This document shows, piece by piece, positions 13,766 through 20,242 of a stretch of DNA of 20,242 nucleotides. The position numbers were made by a program, and so were the translations under genes. Numbering within the stretch: position 1 is the first letter of the stretch; each line of letters starts with the position of its first letter. The notes under the pieces were generated by a model that saw nothing but the letters and a program-made list of their open reading frames with translations, did no database searches and was not told the DNA's origin. The DNA is from an uncultured Eubacteriales bacterium (GTDB taxonomy: Bacteria > Bacillota > Clostridia > Oscillospirales > CAG-272): the NCBI GenBank assembly GCA_900547565.1, contig URHI01000020.1:1-20242 (forward strand), given 5' to 3'.

Positions 13766-14527
13766 ATGGGCAAAATAATCGCATTTGCTAACCAAAAGGG
13801 CGGTGTTGGCAAGACAACCTCAGCGGTTAATGTAGCTGCGTCGTTGGGCGTCATAGGCTACAAAGTATTGCTGGTAGATCTCGATCCGCAGGGAAACGCG
13901 ACCAGCGGTGTCGGCGTGTCAAAAAAGAACCTGAAACTGACCATACAGGACGTGCTGCTTGAGAAGGCTGGCGTTGAGGATGTCGTGATTCAGACCAAAT
14001 TCAACAATTTATCGCTTCTTCCGGCAAATATCACATTGGCAAACGCCGAATTTCAGCTTTTTGACGCTGATAACAGCCAAATGGAGCTAAAAAACTCTCT
14101 TTTAAAGGTAAAAGACAGCTATGATTATGTCATAATCGACTGTCCGCCATCGCTCGGAATGCTCACAGTCAACGCGCTGTCGGCCAGTGACGGCGTAGTA
14201 ATACCCATGCAGTGCGAATTTTATGCACTCGAAGGGCTGTCACAGCTCATGATTACCGTCAGCCGTATAAAGCAGTACTACAACGAAAAGCTCACGGTGA
14301 CGGGAATACTTATAACCATGTATAATAAGCGCCTGCTTCTTTCGATGCAGGTCATGGCAGAGCTCAAAAAACACTACACAGACAAACTGTTTGACACTTG
14401 CATCTCAAGAAATGTCAAGCTGTCCGAGGCGCCGGGCTTTGGAATGCCGGTGTACTATCACGATAAAAGCTCAAAGGGTTCTGCAGAATATCTGGACGTA
14501 GCAAAAGAGCTGTCATCACGCATTTAA
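13766..14527 (+). CDS. parA: chromosome partition ATPase ParA/Soj
   Basis: Deviant Walker-type ATPase that binds the nucleoid as an ATP dimer and works with ParB-parS to separate replicated origins. In Bacillus, Soj also controls DnaA. The 253 residues show KGGVGKTT (11-18, with signature Lys11 and P-loop Lys16), VDLDPQGNATSG (37-48) and VIIDCPPSLG in the Walker B region. I chose the ATG at 13766 because GGAGG ends 5 bases upstream; an upstream GTG at 13754 overlaps that ribosome site. It starts directly, with no N-terminal DNA-binding extension, as in chromosomal (type Ia-small) ParAs. parB follows after 116 bases. Confidence 0.96.
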   Translation: MGKIIAFANQKGGVGKTTSAVNVAASLGVIGYKVLLVDLDPQGNATSGVGVSKKNLKLTIQDVLLEKAGVEDVVIQTKFNNLSLLPANITLANAEFQLFDADNSQMELKNSLLKVKDSYDYVIIDCPPSLGMLTVNALSASDGVVIPMQCEFYALEGLSQLMITVSRIKQYYNEKLTVTGILITMYNKRLLLSMQVMAELKKHYTDKLFDTCISRNVKLSEAPGFGMPVYYHDKSSKGSAEYLDVAKELSSRI

Positions 14528-14572
14528 ACACGCTTGTCGCACTGAATTGCGGAAGAGAGTTTAAATTTCAAC

Positions 14573-14590
14573 CGCCCCGTGGCGATTTTT
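14573..14590 (+). terminator. weak terminator-like hairpin between parA and parB
   Basis: CGCC (14573-14576), loop CCGT, GGCG (14581-14584), then ATTTTT. The stem is only 4 bp, so it would at most reduce read-through from parA into parB. Confidence 0.35.
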
Positions 14591-14643
14591 CCCATCATAC
14601 ACGGTTAACATCGGCATAAAATCAATGAAAGGAAGCAAAAATA

Positions 14644-15546
14644 ATGGCAAAAAAGCAATCAGGATTGGGCCGAGATCTGTATTCATTGTTTGATGACAAC
14701 CTGATAGAGGACAAAAAGGACTCCGGCACCACTCTTAAGATAGCAGACATAGAGCCGCGCAAAGACCAACCACGAAAGCTGTTTGAGCGCGAAGCACTCG
14801 AAGCATTGGCCGATTCTATATCAAATTACGGCGTTCTGCAGCCTATAATTGTGCATGAAAACACAGCATATCCCGGAAAATATGAGATTATTGCAGGAGA
14901 ACGGCGCTGGAGAGCAGCTAAAATGGCCGGCCTGAGCGAAATACCGGTAGTAATACTCACCGGAGACGAACTGAAAATGGCTCAGGTATCACTGATTGAG
15001 AACCTGCAGCGTGAGGATCTCAATCCTGTCGAAGAAGCTGCGGCATACTTGGACCTCATTGACAAATTCGGACTGACGCAAGACGCGGTAGCAAAGCAGG
15101 TAGGCAAAAGCCGCTCTGCAATCACCAATACATTGCGTTTGCTTGATCTGCCGGATGAGGTTCTCGAGCTTTTGCGTTCCGGAGAGCTTTCGGCAGGGCA
15201 CGCAAGAGCGCTTCTCGGCCTTAACGACAAGGACTCAATGGCAGCATTGGCGCACAAGATCATAGATAAACAACTGTCTGTCCGCGAAGTTGAGTCTATG
15301 ATCAAAAAGCTGAACGCCTTCAAACCGGTTGACGATGACGATGAACTTATGCTCGAGGGAGTCAACCATCGTAAAATATACATGAAGGAGCTTGAAAGAA
15401 AGCTCCGGGAAACACTCGGACGCAAGGCAAAAATCGCATACACACCCAAGAAAAAAGTGCTGGAGCTTTCATTTGACAGCGACGAGGATCTTGAAAATCT
15501 GCTCACCGCCATTTGCGGTGCGACATTCTTCTCGGACGACCTATAA
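14644..15546 (+). CDS. parB: chromosome partition protein ParB/Spo0J
   Basis: CTP-dependent sliding clamp that loads at parS, spreads on DNA and recruits condensin; partner of ParA. Of 300 residues, the N-terminal SGLGRDLYSLF (6-16) is the ParA-stimulating segment. Residues about 31-125 are the CTPase domain with LQPIIV (65-70), GERRWR (85-90) and ENLQRE (119-124). The helix-turn-helix is LTQDAVAKQVGKSRSAITNT (144-163). At the ParB/Noc specificity positions it has Arg157, Thr163 and Gly185, the parS-binding type, matching the parS cluster 1 kb upstream. The C-terminal dimer domain ends in LENLLTAICGA. AAAGGA lies about 10 bases before the ATG at 14644. Confidence 0.96.
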   Translation: MAKKQSGLGRDLYSLFDDNLIEDKKDSGTTLKIADIEPRKDQPRKLFEREALEALADSISNYGVLQPIIVHENTAYPGKYEIIAGERRWRAAKMAGLSEIPVVILTGDELKMAQVSLIENLQREDLNPVEEAAAYLDLIDKFGLTQDAVAKQVGKSRSAITNTLRLLDLPDEVLELLRSGELSAGHARALLGLNDKDSMAALAHKIIDKQLSVREVESMIKKLNAFKPVDDDDELMLEGVNHRKIYMKELERKLRETLGRKAKIAYTPKKKVLELSFDSDEDLENLLTAICGATFFSDDL

Positions 15547-15585
15547 GAAAAAATAACAGCATAACAGCAAAAAGGAAGTATAATC

Positions 15586-16869
15586 ATGTTAGACATCAAA
15601 TATATCAAAGAGCATCCCGATGACGTTATAAATCGTCTTGCAGCAAAAGGCAAAGACGCGGCAGAGGATATAGCCGAAATAATCCGCCTGGACGGTGAGC
15701 GGCGGGCACTTATAGTTGAAACAGAAGCGCTCAAGGCAGAACAGAATAAAACAACAAAGCTCATCCCCCAGTACAAAAAAGAGGGCAAGGACGTTGCACC
15801 GATATTTGCCGAGATGAAAGAGCTGGCAAGCCGGGCAAAATCCAATGACGAGAAGCTCAAGCAGATAGAAACCGAGTACATGAACCTCATGCTTGGATTG
15901 CCAAATCTGCCCGATCCTGACCTCAAGCCGGGAGAAAAAGAGAACAATGAGCCGCTTCGTTACTTCGGAGAGCCGCACAAATTCGATTTTGAGCCGAAAA
16001 ACCATGTTGATCTGTGTACTGAACTTGGACTTATCGATTATAAGCGCGGAGTCAAGCTGTCCGGGGCAGGCTTTTGGATATATTCCGGCATGGGCGCACG
16101 CCTGGAGTGGGCATTGCTCAACTTCTTCATAGATACACATCTGAAAAACGGTTTTGAACTGATGCTGGTACCGCATATGCTATCATACGAGTGCGGCCTG
16201 ACAGCGGGACAGTTCCCCAAATTCAAGGACGACGTTTACTGGCTTGAAACCGCAGAGGATGAACGCCACCGCTTCATGCTGCCTACCGCAGAAACAGCAC
16301 TCGTGTCGTTGCACCGTGACGAAATACTTGACGAATCCGAGTTGCCCAAGAAATATATCAGCTACACACCCTGTTTCCGACGTGAAGCCGGTTCTTATCG
16401 CGCCGATGAGCGGGGAATGGTACGCGGACACCAGTTCAACAAGGTTGAAATGGTGCAGTACACACTGCCGGAGAAGTCTGACGAAGCGTTGGAGGAGCTT
16501 GTAACCAACGCGGAAAACCTTGTTAAGGCACTGGGATTCCATTTCCGTACCGTCAAGCTGGCAGCCGGAGACTGCTCTGCTTCCATGGCCCGGACATATG
16601 ATATCGAGATCAATATCCCGTCTATGAATGGCTACAAAGAGGTAAGTTCTGTATCTAACGCCAGAGATTACCAGGCTCGGCGCGGTATGATGCGTGTCCG
16701 CCGCAAGGACGGCAGCATCGAATATCTGCACACACTCAACGGCTCCGGCCTTGCCACCAGCCGTATACTGCCTGCACTTGTCGAGCAGAACCAGAACGCC
16801 GACGGAAGTGTGACCGTTCCCGAGGTGCTGCGCAAATACGTCGGTGTTGACATTATAAAAAAGCAATAA
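15586..16869 (+). CDS. serS: seryl-tRNA synthetase
   Basis: Class II aminoacyl-tRNA synthetase that charges tRNA-Ser (and tRNA-Sec where present). At 427 aa it is normal length. Residues about 28-105 form the long antiparallel coiled coil that grips the tRNA extra arm, followed by LMLGLPNLPD. Motif 2 is CFRREAGSYRADERGMVRGH near residue 262. Motif 3 is NGSGLATSRILPALVEQNQN near 385-404. The ATG at 15586 has AAAGGA upstream and lies only 39 bases after parB. There is no room for a T-box leader, often found before Clostridial serS, so it is probably expressed with parA-parB. Confidence 0.96.
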   Translation: MLDIKYIKEHPDDVINRLAAKGKDAAEDIAEIIRLDGERRALIVETEALKAEQNKTTKLIPQYKKEGKDVAPIFAEMKELASRAKSNDEKLKQIETEYMNLMLGLPNLPDPDLKPGEKENNEPLRYFGEPHKFDFEPKNHVDLCTELGLIDYKRGVKLSGAGFWIYSGMGARLEWALLNFFIDTHLKNGFELMLVPHMLSYECGLTAGQFPKFKDDVYWLETAEDERHRFMLPTAETALVSLHRDEILDESELPKKYISYTPCFRREAGSYRADERGMVRGHQFNKVEMVQYTLPEKSDEALEELVTNAENLVKALGFHFRTVKLAAGDCSASMARTYDIEINIPSMNGYKEVSSVSNARDYQARRGMMRVRRKDGSIEYLHTLNGSGLATSRILPALVEQNQNADGSVTVPEVLRKYVGVDIIKKQ

Positions 16870-16870
16870 T

Positions 16871-16931
16871 CGTCTTAGACAGACGTAAAAACGGTACCCG
16901 TACAGACGTGTTAATAACACCCCGGATACCG
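16871..16931. repeat. stacked hairpins after serS
   Basis: CGTCT-tagac-AGACG (16871-16885) starts just after the serS stop. ACGGTACCCG (16891-16900) then pairs with CGGATACCGT (about 16922-16932) with one mismatch, enclosing a perfect inner hairpin GTGTT-aat-AACAC (16908-16920). On the plus strand both sides are A-rich. Only on the minus strand does a T-run follow, although no minus-strand gene is present nearby. It is a stable 3' structure, not a normal plus-strand terminator. Confidence 0.6.
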
Positions 16932-16958
16932 TAAAAATAAGCAAAGGAGGCGACATCA

Positions 16959-17621
16959 TTGTTCGGAAACAAAATTTTTGGTCTTTTTTCGGCTCTTGAA
17001 GCAGAACAATCGCTCATTTCAGAGCTGTGGGACTACTTCAATGAAAAATATTTCTCGCCTCAGTACGGAGAATACGAGCACTTCACCGTGGAGGCGTCGT
17101 CGCTTGTTTCGTTCCGCAACATAGTTTTTGCCTTTTTCATTGGAATCAACATAGCCGCGATCATGGCAATTTTTGACAGACGTGTGCTGGGGGATTTTGC
17201 CCGAAAGCTGATCCGCGAGGAGGCGCTCAGCCCGGAGACTGCCATGACGCTGTCCGAGCTGGGCTACTATAAAAACACAGCCATACGCTCCAGTCTGCGA
17301 AGCGGATACACCTTAAGGCGCGTCGTCAGATGTGTCGAGGAGGAGCAGTACAATGCAGCGCTCGAACAGAAACGGCTTGAATTTGATGCCTCGGGCGGCA
17401 AAAAATTCCGCGAGGTGCCGTTTAAGGTCGACTTTGAGACGGCACACTTCTACATCCCGGATGAACTCAAATACACCGCCGAGATAAAATTCAATAAAAA
17501 AGGCACCAACTGGCTTACCTTTGCAGGCGTTTTTGTCGGATCGGTGGCAGTGATGTTTCTCACCTTTTGGCTTTATCCGGATATTCTGCAGCTAATTGAT
17601 AACTTTTTGTCAATGTTTTGA
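16959..17621 (+). CDS. unrecognised two-helix membrane protein
   Basis: A 220-aa protein I cannot assign. The start is TTG at 16959 with AAAGGAGG 8 bases upstream, which outweighs any internal ATG. Two membrane helices are visible, about 54-72 (IVFAFFIGINIAAIMAIF) and 185-206 (WLTFAGVFVGSVAVMFLTFW). The roughly 110 residues between them are charged, with a Ser/Arg-rich run RSSLRSGYTLRRVVRCVEEE near 110-129, and probably lie in the cytoplasm because DRR and LIRE follow the first helix. It stands alone after serS and is followed within 60 bases by a DUF975 gene, probably in the same transcript. No enzyme motif is seen. Confidence 0.75.
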   Translation: MFGNKIFGLFSALEAEQSLISELWDYFNEKYFSPQYGEYEHFTVEASSLVSFRNIVFAFFIGINIAAIMAIFDRRVLGDFARKLIREEALSPETAMTLSELGYYKNTAIRSSLRSGYTLRRVVRCVEEEQYNAALEQKRLEFDASGGKKFREVPFKVDFETAHFYIPDELKYTAEIKFNKKGTNWLTFAGVFVGSVAVMFLTFWLYPDILQLIDNFLSMF

Positions 17622-17626
17622 TTTTC

Positions 17627-17646
17627 ACTCCGCAGCATCGCGGAGT
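17627..17646. repeat. perfect 7-bp hairpin with reversed A/T flanks
   Basis: ACTCCGC (17627-17633), loop AGCATC, GCGGAGT (17640-17646); the outer ATTTT/AAAAT also pair after one mismatch. On the plus strand the right flank is A-rich, not U-rich, so it does not fit an intrinsic terminator. It sits between the two membrane-protein genes and may influence mRNA processing or relative expression. Confidence 0.6.
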
Positions 17647-17680
17647 AAAAATAAAAAATCAACTTTTAAGGAGTACTACT

Positions 17681-18286
17681 ATGAAACATGCAAGTGACTA
17701 TCGCAAACAAGCCTGGTCTGCCCTCAGCGGCAAATGGGGAATGGCCATACTGGTCTTTATTCTTTACGGCCTGATCGTCGGAGTGGCCGGCTGCACCATG
17801 GTTGGCGCAATTCTGCTCGCCGGCCCCATGGCCGTCGGCTACGCCTGTGTATGGCTGAACCTGCACAGACTCGGCAGAGTTGACATCAACGATCTGTTCA
17901 GCGGCTTCAACAACTTCGGCAACTCGCTGGTTATGGGACTGCTGTCCTCGATCTTCGTGGCGCTGTGGTCGTTACTTTTTGTAATTCCCGGCATTGTCGC
18001 GTCGTATTCCTACGCAATGGCACCGTATATTCTGGTTGACAATCCCAATATAGGCGGTTATGAAGCAATCGGGGCCAGCAAGGCCATGATGAAGGGCAAA
18101 AGATGGAAGCTTTTCTGCCTTGACCTGAGCTACATAGGCTGGCTGATACTTTGCATGCTGACATTCGGAATTCTGACGCTGTGGGTATCGCCCTCGATAA
18201 GCGCTGCACACGCTGCCTTCTACGAGGACCTCAAGAAAGAAAAAGCCGAGACTGCTACTGCCGAAAACAACGAAACCGCGCAGTAA
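17681..18286 (+). CDS. DUF975 family integral membrane protein
   Basis: A 201-aa membrane protein of the DUF975 family, function unknown. I chose the ATG at 17681 because AAGGAG lies 7 bases upstream; a TTG at 17618 overlapping the previous stop has none. Family landmarks are the start YRKQAWSALSGKWGMA, DINDLFSGFNNFGNSL near 65-80, IPGIVASYSYAMAPYILVDN near 103-122, SKAMMKGKRWKLF near 135-147 and a final helix ending PSISAAHAAFYEDL. About five or six hydrophobic segments are visible. The C-terminus is a soluble Glu/Ala/Thr tail. A small hairpin at 18288-18306 follows the stop and a good terminator lies about 105 bases further on. Confidence 0.85.
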   Translation: MKHASDYRKQAWSALSGKWGMAILVFILYGLIVGVAGCTMVGAILLAGPMAVGYACVWLNLHRLGRVDINDLFSGFNNFGNSLVMGLLSSIFVALWSLLFVIPGIVASYSYAMAPYILVDNPNIGGYEAIGASKAMMKGKRWKLFCLDLSYIGWLILCMLTFGILTLWVSPSISAAHAAFYEDLKKEKAETATAENNETAQ

Positions 18287-18390
18287 TCCGGCAGCGTACG
18301 TGCCGGGAAACAGCATGCGCCCCGGAGGTATGCGGATAAACTCCGTACTATGCGTAGCCCGGCATGATATCCTGCTTTGACAGGGAAAAC

Positions 18391-18422
18391 AAAAGCACTC
18401 CGGATAAACTGGAGTGCTTTTT
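18391..18422 (+). terminator. intrinsic terminator for the membrane-protein transcript
   Basis: AAAAGCACTCC (18391-18401) pairs perfectly with GGAGTGCTTTT (18411-18421), loop of 9, followed by T. The A/T flanks make it a good plus-strand terminator and possibly bidirectional. Confidence 0.9.
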
Positions 18423-18574
18423 GAAAACCGTAACAAGGACGGCTTTTGCCGGACAGACGCATAATACTGCCGGTGAAAGCGCGCTGTTCTCAATCAGTGA
18501 TTTCTCACTTCTTTGTCAAAACGCTGTTGATTGCAAACATGCCGTCACAAAAAACATACTGTATCCGTGCACAA

Positions 18575-18610
18575 AAAATCCCGCAACGTCAATCGACGGC
18601 GCGGGATTTT
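18575..18610 (-). terminator. bidirectional terminator after the efp operon
   Basis: AAAATCCCGC (18575-18584) pairs with GCGGGATTTT (18601-18610), with an inner CGTC/GACG hairpin in the loop. On the minus strand TTTTTT follows, ending the efp/CD1247-type transcript; on the plus strand TTTT follows as well. Confidence 0.88.
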
Positions 18611-18662
18611 GTATAATCCGGTCATAAACGGAATGCTTTTGCCTTTCCGCTTCAAATATTAC

Positions 18663-19085
18663 TTATTTGTCCTCGTCCTCGAACTCGTCAAGAATTGCAA
18701 GACGTTCGCCGCACTTGGGGCATACAAGATCCTCCGGCTTTGTGTCGCAGGAAAAATGCAATGTTTCACCGCAGGCAGGGCACTCGATGGCACAGCAATC
18801 CTCGTCACAGCAATCGCAGTCACATTCGTCGTCATCGTCACAGTCACAGCAATCACATTCGTCATCGCCGAACAGATACTCCTCAACGTCACCCAGGTCC
18901 TCGTCGATCTCCTCGATATAGTCGTTCAGATACTCAACATCGTCATCGACCTCCTCCAGCTTTTTAGCCATATCGGAGCAAAGATCGATCAGTGCCGCAA
19001 TGAGCTTACCCTCGGCGCTGTCCTTGTCGAAGCTCAGACCGTCAGCCAGACCCTTCAGGTACACTGCTTTTTCATTAATCGTCAT
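18663..19085 (-). CDS. CD1247-type zinc-ribbon protein with Asp/Cys cluster
   Basis: A 140-aa protein of unknown function. Residues 1-70 match the CD1247 N-terminal domain of Clostridia (VYLKGLADGLSF, SAEGKLIAALIDL, then an acidic helix to about 69). A C-terminal zinc ribbon has CPAC (102-105) and CPKC (122-125). Between them, residues 77-98 contain ten Cys, the rest being almost all Asp/Glu (for example ECDCDCCDEDCC at 87-98). This is an extreme acidic thiol cluster that could bind soft metals (inference). The ATG at 19085 has AAAGGA about 10 bases upstream and lies 27 bases after efp, so the two are likely cotranscribed. No signal peptide is present; expected in the cytoplasm. Confidence 0.82.
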   Translation of the reverse strand: MTINEKAVYLKGLADGLSFDKDSAEGKLIAALIDLCSDMAKKLEEVDDDVEYLNDYIEEIDEDLGDVEEYLFGDDECDCCDCDDDDECDCDCCDEDCCAIECPACGETLHFSCDTKPEDLVCPKCGERLAILDEFEDEDK

Positions 19086-19112
19086 GATTTTGTTTCCTTT
19101 CTGTAAATTAAA

Positions 19113-19670
19113 TCAGGCACGGGACAGGTACTCGCCTGTACGGGTGTCTATTTTGATCTTGTCGCCGGGGTTGATGAACAACGGCACCTTGATCTGCGCG
19201 CCGGTTTCAAGCGTTGCGGGCTTGAGGGTGTTGGTGGCAGTGTTGCCGGCAAAGCCGGGATCGGTGTCGGTCACTTCGAGGTCGACAAATGTGGGCGGCT
19301 CCACGCTGAAAACGTTGCCCTTGTAGGAAATGATCTTGCAGATCATCTCTTCCTTGACAAACTTGAAGTTGTCAGGCAGCTTGTCTGCATTAAGGGGAAG
19401 CTGCTCGTAGGTTTCAAGATCCATGAAGTAATAAAGATCGCCGTCGGTGTAGGAATACTGCATATCCTTGCGGTCGATATATGCACTCTCAAACTTGTCT
19501 GTCGGAGAGAAGGAACGCTCGATCACCGCCCCGGTGATAACGTTCTTGATCTTTGTACGCACGAAAGCGGCACCCTTACCGGGCTTGACGTGCTGAAACT
19601 CGATTACCTGGTACACACCGCCGTCCATCTCAAAGGTGATACCGTTTCTGAAATCGCCTGCTGTTACCAT
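19113..19670 (-). CDS. efp: translation elongation factor P
   Basis: Ribosome-binding factor that relieves stalling at consecutive prolines. At 185 aa it is the normal length for a three-domain EF-P. It begins [14 protein letters not shown]. The tip loop [14 protein letters not shown] carries Lys32, the residue modified in many bacteria; the modifying genes are not in this window. The end [14 protein letters not shown] sequence ([10 protein letters not shown]) is typical. I chose the ATG at 19670 because GGAGG lies 7 bases upstream; an in-frame ATG 13 codons earlier lacks one and adds residues foreign to the family. A good promoter stands in front. Confidence 0.97.
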   Translation of the reverse strand: MVTAGDFRNGITFEMDGGVYQVIEFQHVKPGKGAAFVRTKIKNVITGAVIERSFSPTDKFESAYIDRKDMQYSYTDGDLYYFMDLETYEQLPLNADKLPDNFKFVKEEMICKIISYKGNVFSVEPPTFVDLEVTDTDPGFAGNTATNTLKPATLETGAQIKVPLFINPGDKIKIDTRTGEYLSRA

Positions 19671-19738
19671 AATATACCTCCAAATATCGTATATCAATAA
19701 ATATTCCATGTACCTGACAGCACATAGCTCACAGTTAC

Positions 19739-19767
19739 ATTATATTGTACTACAAAACTGACGTCAT
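19739..19767 (-). promoter_or_regulatory. promoter for efp operon
   Basis: On the minus strand ATGACG (19762-19767, 4 of 6 match), a 17-bp spacer and a perfect TATAAT (19739-19744). The leader to the efp ATG is about 60 bases. Confidence 0.7.
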
Positions 19768-19852
19768 TGCAATAGGTTTTTTTAATTTTCCGCTCCGATA
19801 CGGGATTTTTTTGAAATTTTACCTTCTATTACGTTAAAATTTATTATGGTTG

Positions 19853-19881
19853 TTGAAATCTGAAGATTTGTGTGATATACT
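19853..19881 (+). promoter_or_regulatory. promoter for comM/yifB-like gene
   Basis: TTGAAA (19853-19858), 17-bp spacer, TATACT (19876-19881) preceded by TGA as an extended -10. The leader is about 20 bases. It is divergent from the efp promoter, about 85 bp away. Confidence 0.8.
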
Positions 19882-19908
19882 AATAGTAAAAAATCGGGAG
19901 GACAGGGC

Positions 19909-20242
19909 ATGCTTTCAACAGTTCGCGGAGCGGGGCTTTTCGGTATTGACGGCTTTTCGGTGACAGCGGAATGTGACTGTCAGGATCGCATGTACAGCTT
20001 TGAGCTGGTCGGTCTGCCCGACGCCGCCGTCAAGGAAGCAAAAGAGCGTGTGCGCGCCGCATGCGAAAACAGCGGCTGGCCGTTTCCGGACACGGCACTT
20101 ACGGTAAATCTTGCCCCGGCCGATCGCCGCAAGGAAGGCTCGGGCTTTGATCTGCCGATTCTGCTGGGTATTCTGAGATGCTGCGGAATAATAGATCCGG
20201 CTGTTGACCTCATGAGCCGCTGCTTTGTGGGTGAGCTGTCGC
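19909..20242 (+). CDS. YifB/ComM family Mg-chelatase-like AAA protein, 5' part
   Basis: Only the first 111 codons are in the window and the frame runs open through its end. The translation starts MLSTVRGAGLFGIDGFSVTA and contains FELVGLPDAAVKEAKERVRA, LTVNLAPADRRKEGSGFDLP and CFVGELS, the conserved N-terminal (Lon-substrate-like) domain of YifB/ComM proteins. In competent bacteria ComM is a helicase that helps integrate incoming DNA; in Clostridia the role is less clear. The ATG at 19909 has GGGAGG about 8 bases upstream. The AAA domain with its Walker motifs should lie beyond the edge, so its integrity cannot be judged here. Confidence 0.93.
   Translation, partial: MLSTVRGAGLFGIDGFSVTAECDCQDRMYSFELVGLPDAAVKEAKERVRAACENSGWPFPDTALTVNLAPADRRKEGSGFDLPILLGILRCCGIIDPAVDLMSRCFVGELS

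Larger units (their letters stand above)
18287..18662. other. convergent intergenic region with terminators
   Basis: A 376-base gap between the plus-strand DUF975 gene and the minus-strand CD1247-type gene. It holds a perfect hairpin CCGGCA-gcgtacg-TGCCGG (18288-18306), the terminator at 18391-18422, a weak hairpin CCGT/ACGG with TTTT (18428-18447) and the terminator at 18575-18610. I found no gene in it. Confidence 0.6.

Noticed and set aside
14982..15947. Minus-strand open frame of 321 codons across parB and serS
   Set aside because: Ser-rich shadow translation antisense to two firmly identified genes.
16183..16959. Minus-strand open frame of 258 codons antisense to serS
   Set aside because: Shadow of serS. 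The hairpin at 16891-16931 looks like a minus-strand terminator, but it lies near the start of this frame, not after its end, so it gives no support.
18300..18312. CCGGGAAA as a possible Noc binding site
   Set aside because: Only one half resembles the Noc palindrome; the left half does not match.
18531..19106. Plus-strand open frame of 191 codons antisense to the CD1247-type gene
   Set aside because: Its hydrophobic Val/Ile/Thr run is the antisense of the Asp/Cys repeat; no ribosome site.

Overview
The window looks like chromosomal DNA from a Clostridia-type Firmicute, probably of the Oscillospiraceae/Ruminococcaceae kind (inference). The reasons are GGAGG/AAAGGA ribosome binding sites, sigma-A-like promoters, the Bacillota order rsmG-noc-parA-parB, a CD1247-type protein beside efp, a DUF975 membrane protein and a split transketolase. 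I saw no prophage, insertion sequence, CRISPR array, tRNA or rRNA. Most of the window is core chromosome; the less common content is the membrane/surface gene block on the left.

Left half (109-10686, all minus strand). Reading with transcription there are three blocks. (a) A split transketolase (N half then C half) starts from a near-consensus promoter and ends at a strong hairpin. (b) An SGNH-hydrolase lipoprotein with a Thr/Pro linker is translationally coupled (TAATG) to a small RNHCP zinc protein. (c) A four-gene GldA/GldF/GldG-like ABC export cluster contains an ATPase, a six-helix permease, a GldG-like protein with an unusual Asn-heptad insert, and a DUF4340 protein with an InlB-type repeat predicted on the cytoplasmic side.

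Middle (10.7-16.9 kb, plus strand). Divergently from transketolase come rsmG, noc, parA (soj), parB (spo0J) and serS, the usual origin-proximal chromosome partition neighbourhood. The noc-parA gap of about 650 bp carries three perfect parS palindromes and one degenerate one. ParB has parS-type specificity residues, whereas the Noc paralogue has the Noc-type set, so the two proteins are expected to bind different sites although their genes are adjacent.

Right end (16.9-20.2 kb). Two plus-strand membrane-protein genes (one unrecognised, one DUF975) end at a good terminator. They face a minus-strand efp operon in which elongation factor P is followed by a CD1247-type zinc-ribbon protein with an extreme Asp/Cys-rich insert. 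The last feature is the 5' part of a comM/yifB-like gene running off the window edge.

The observations most worth a second look are the GldG/DUF4340 domain architectures, the parS cluster with its ParB/Noc specificity split, the long N-terminal extension of Noc, the Asp/Cys cluster, and several perfect inverted repeats in 5' leaders. I did not find a clearly undescribed system.
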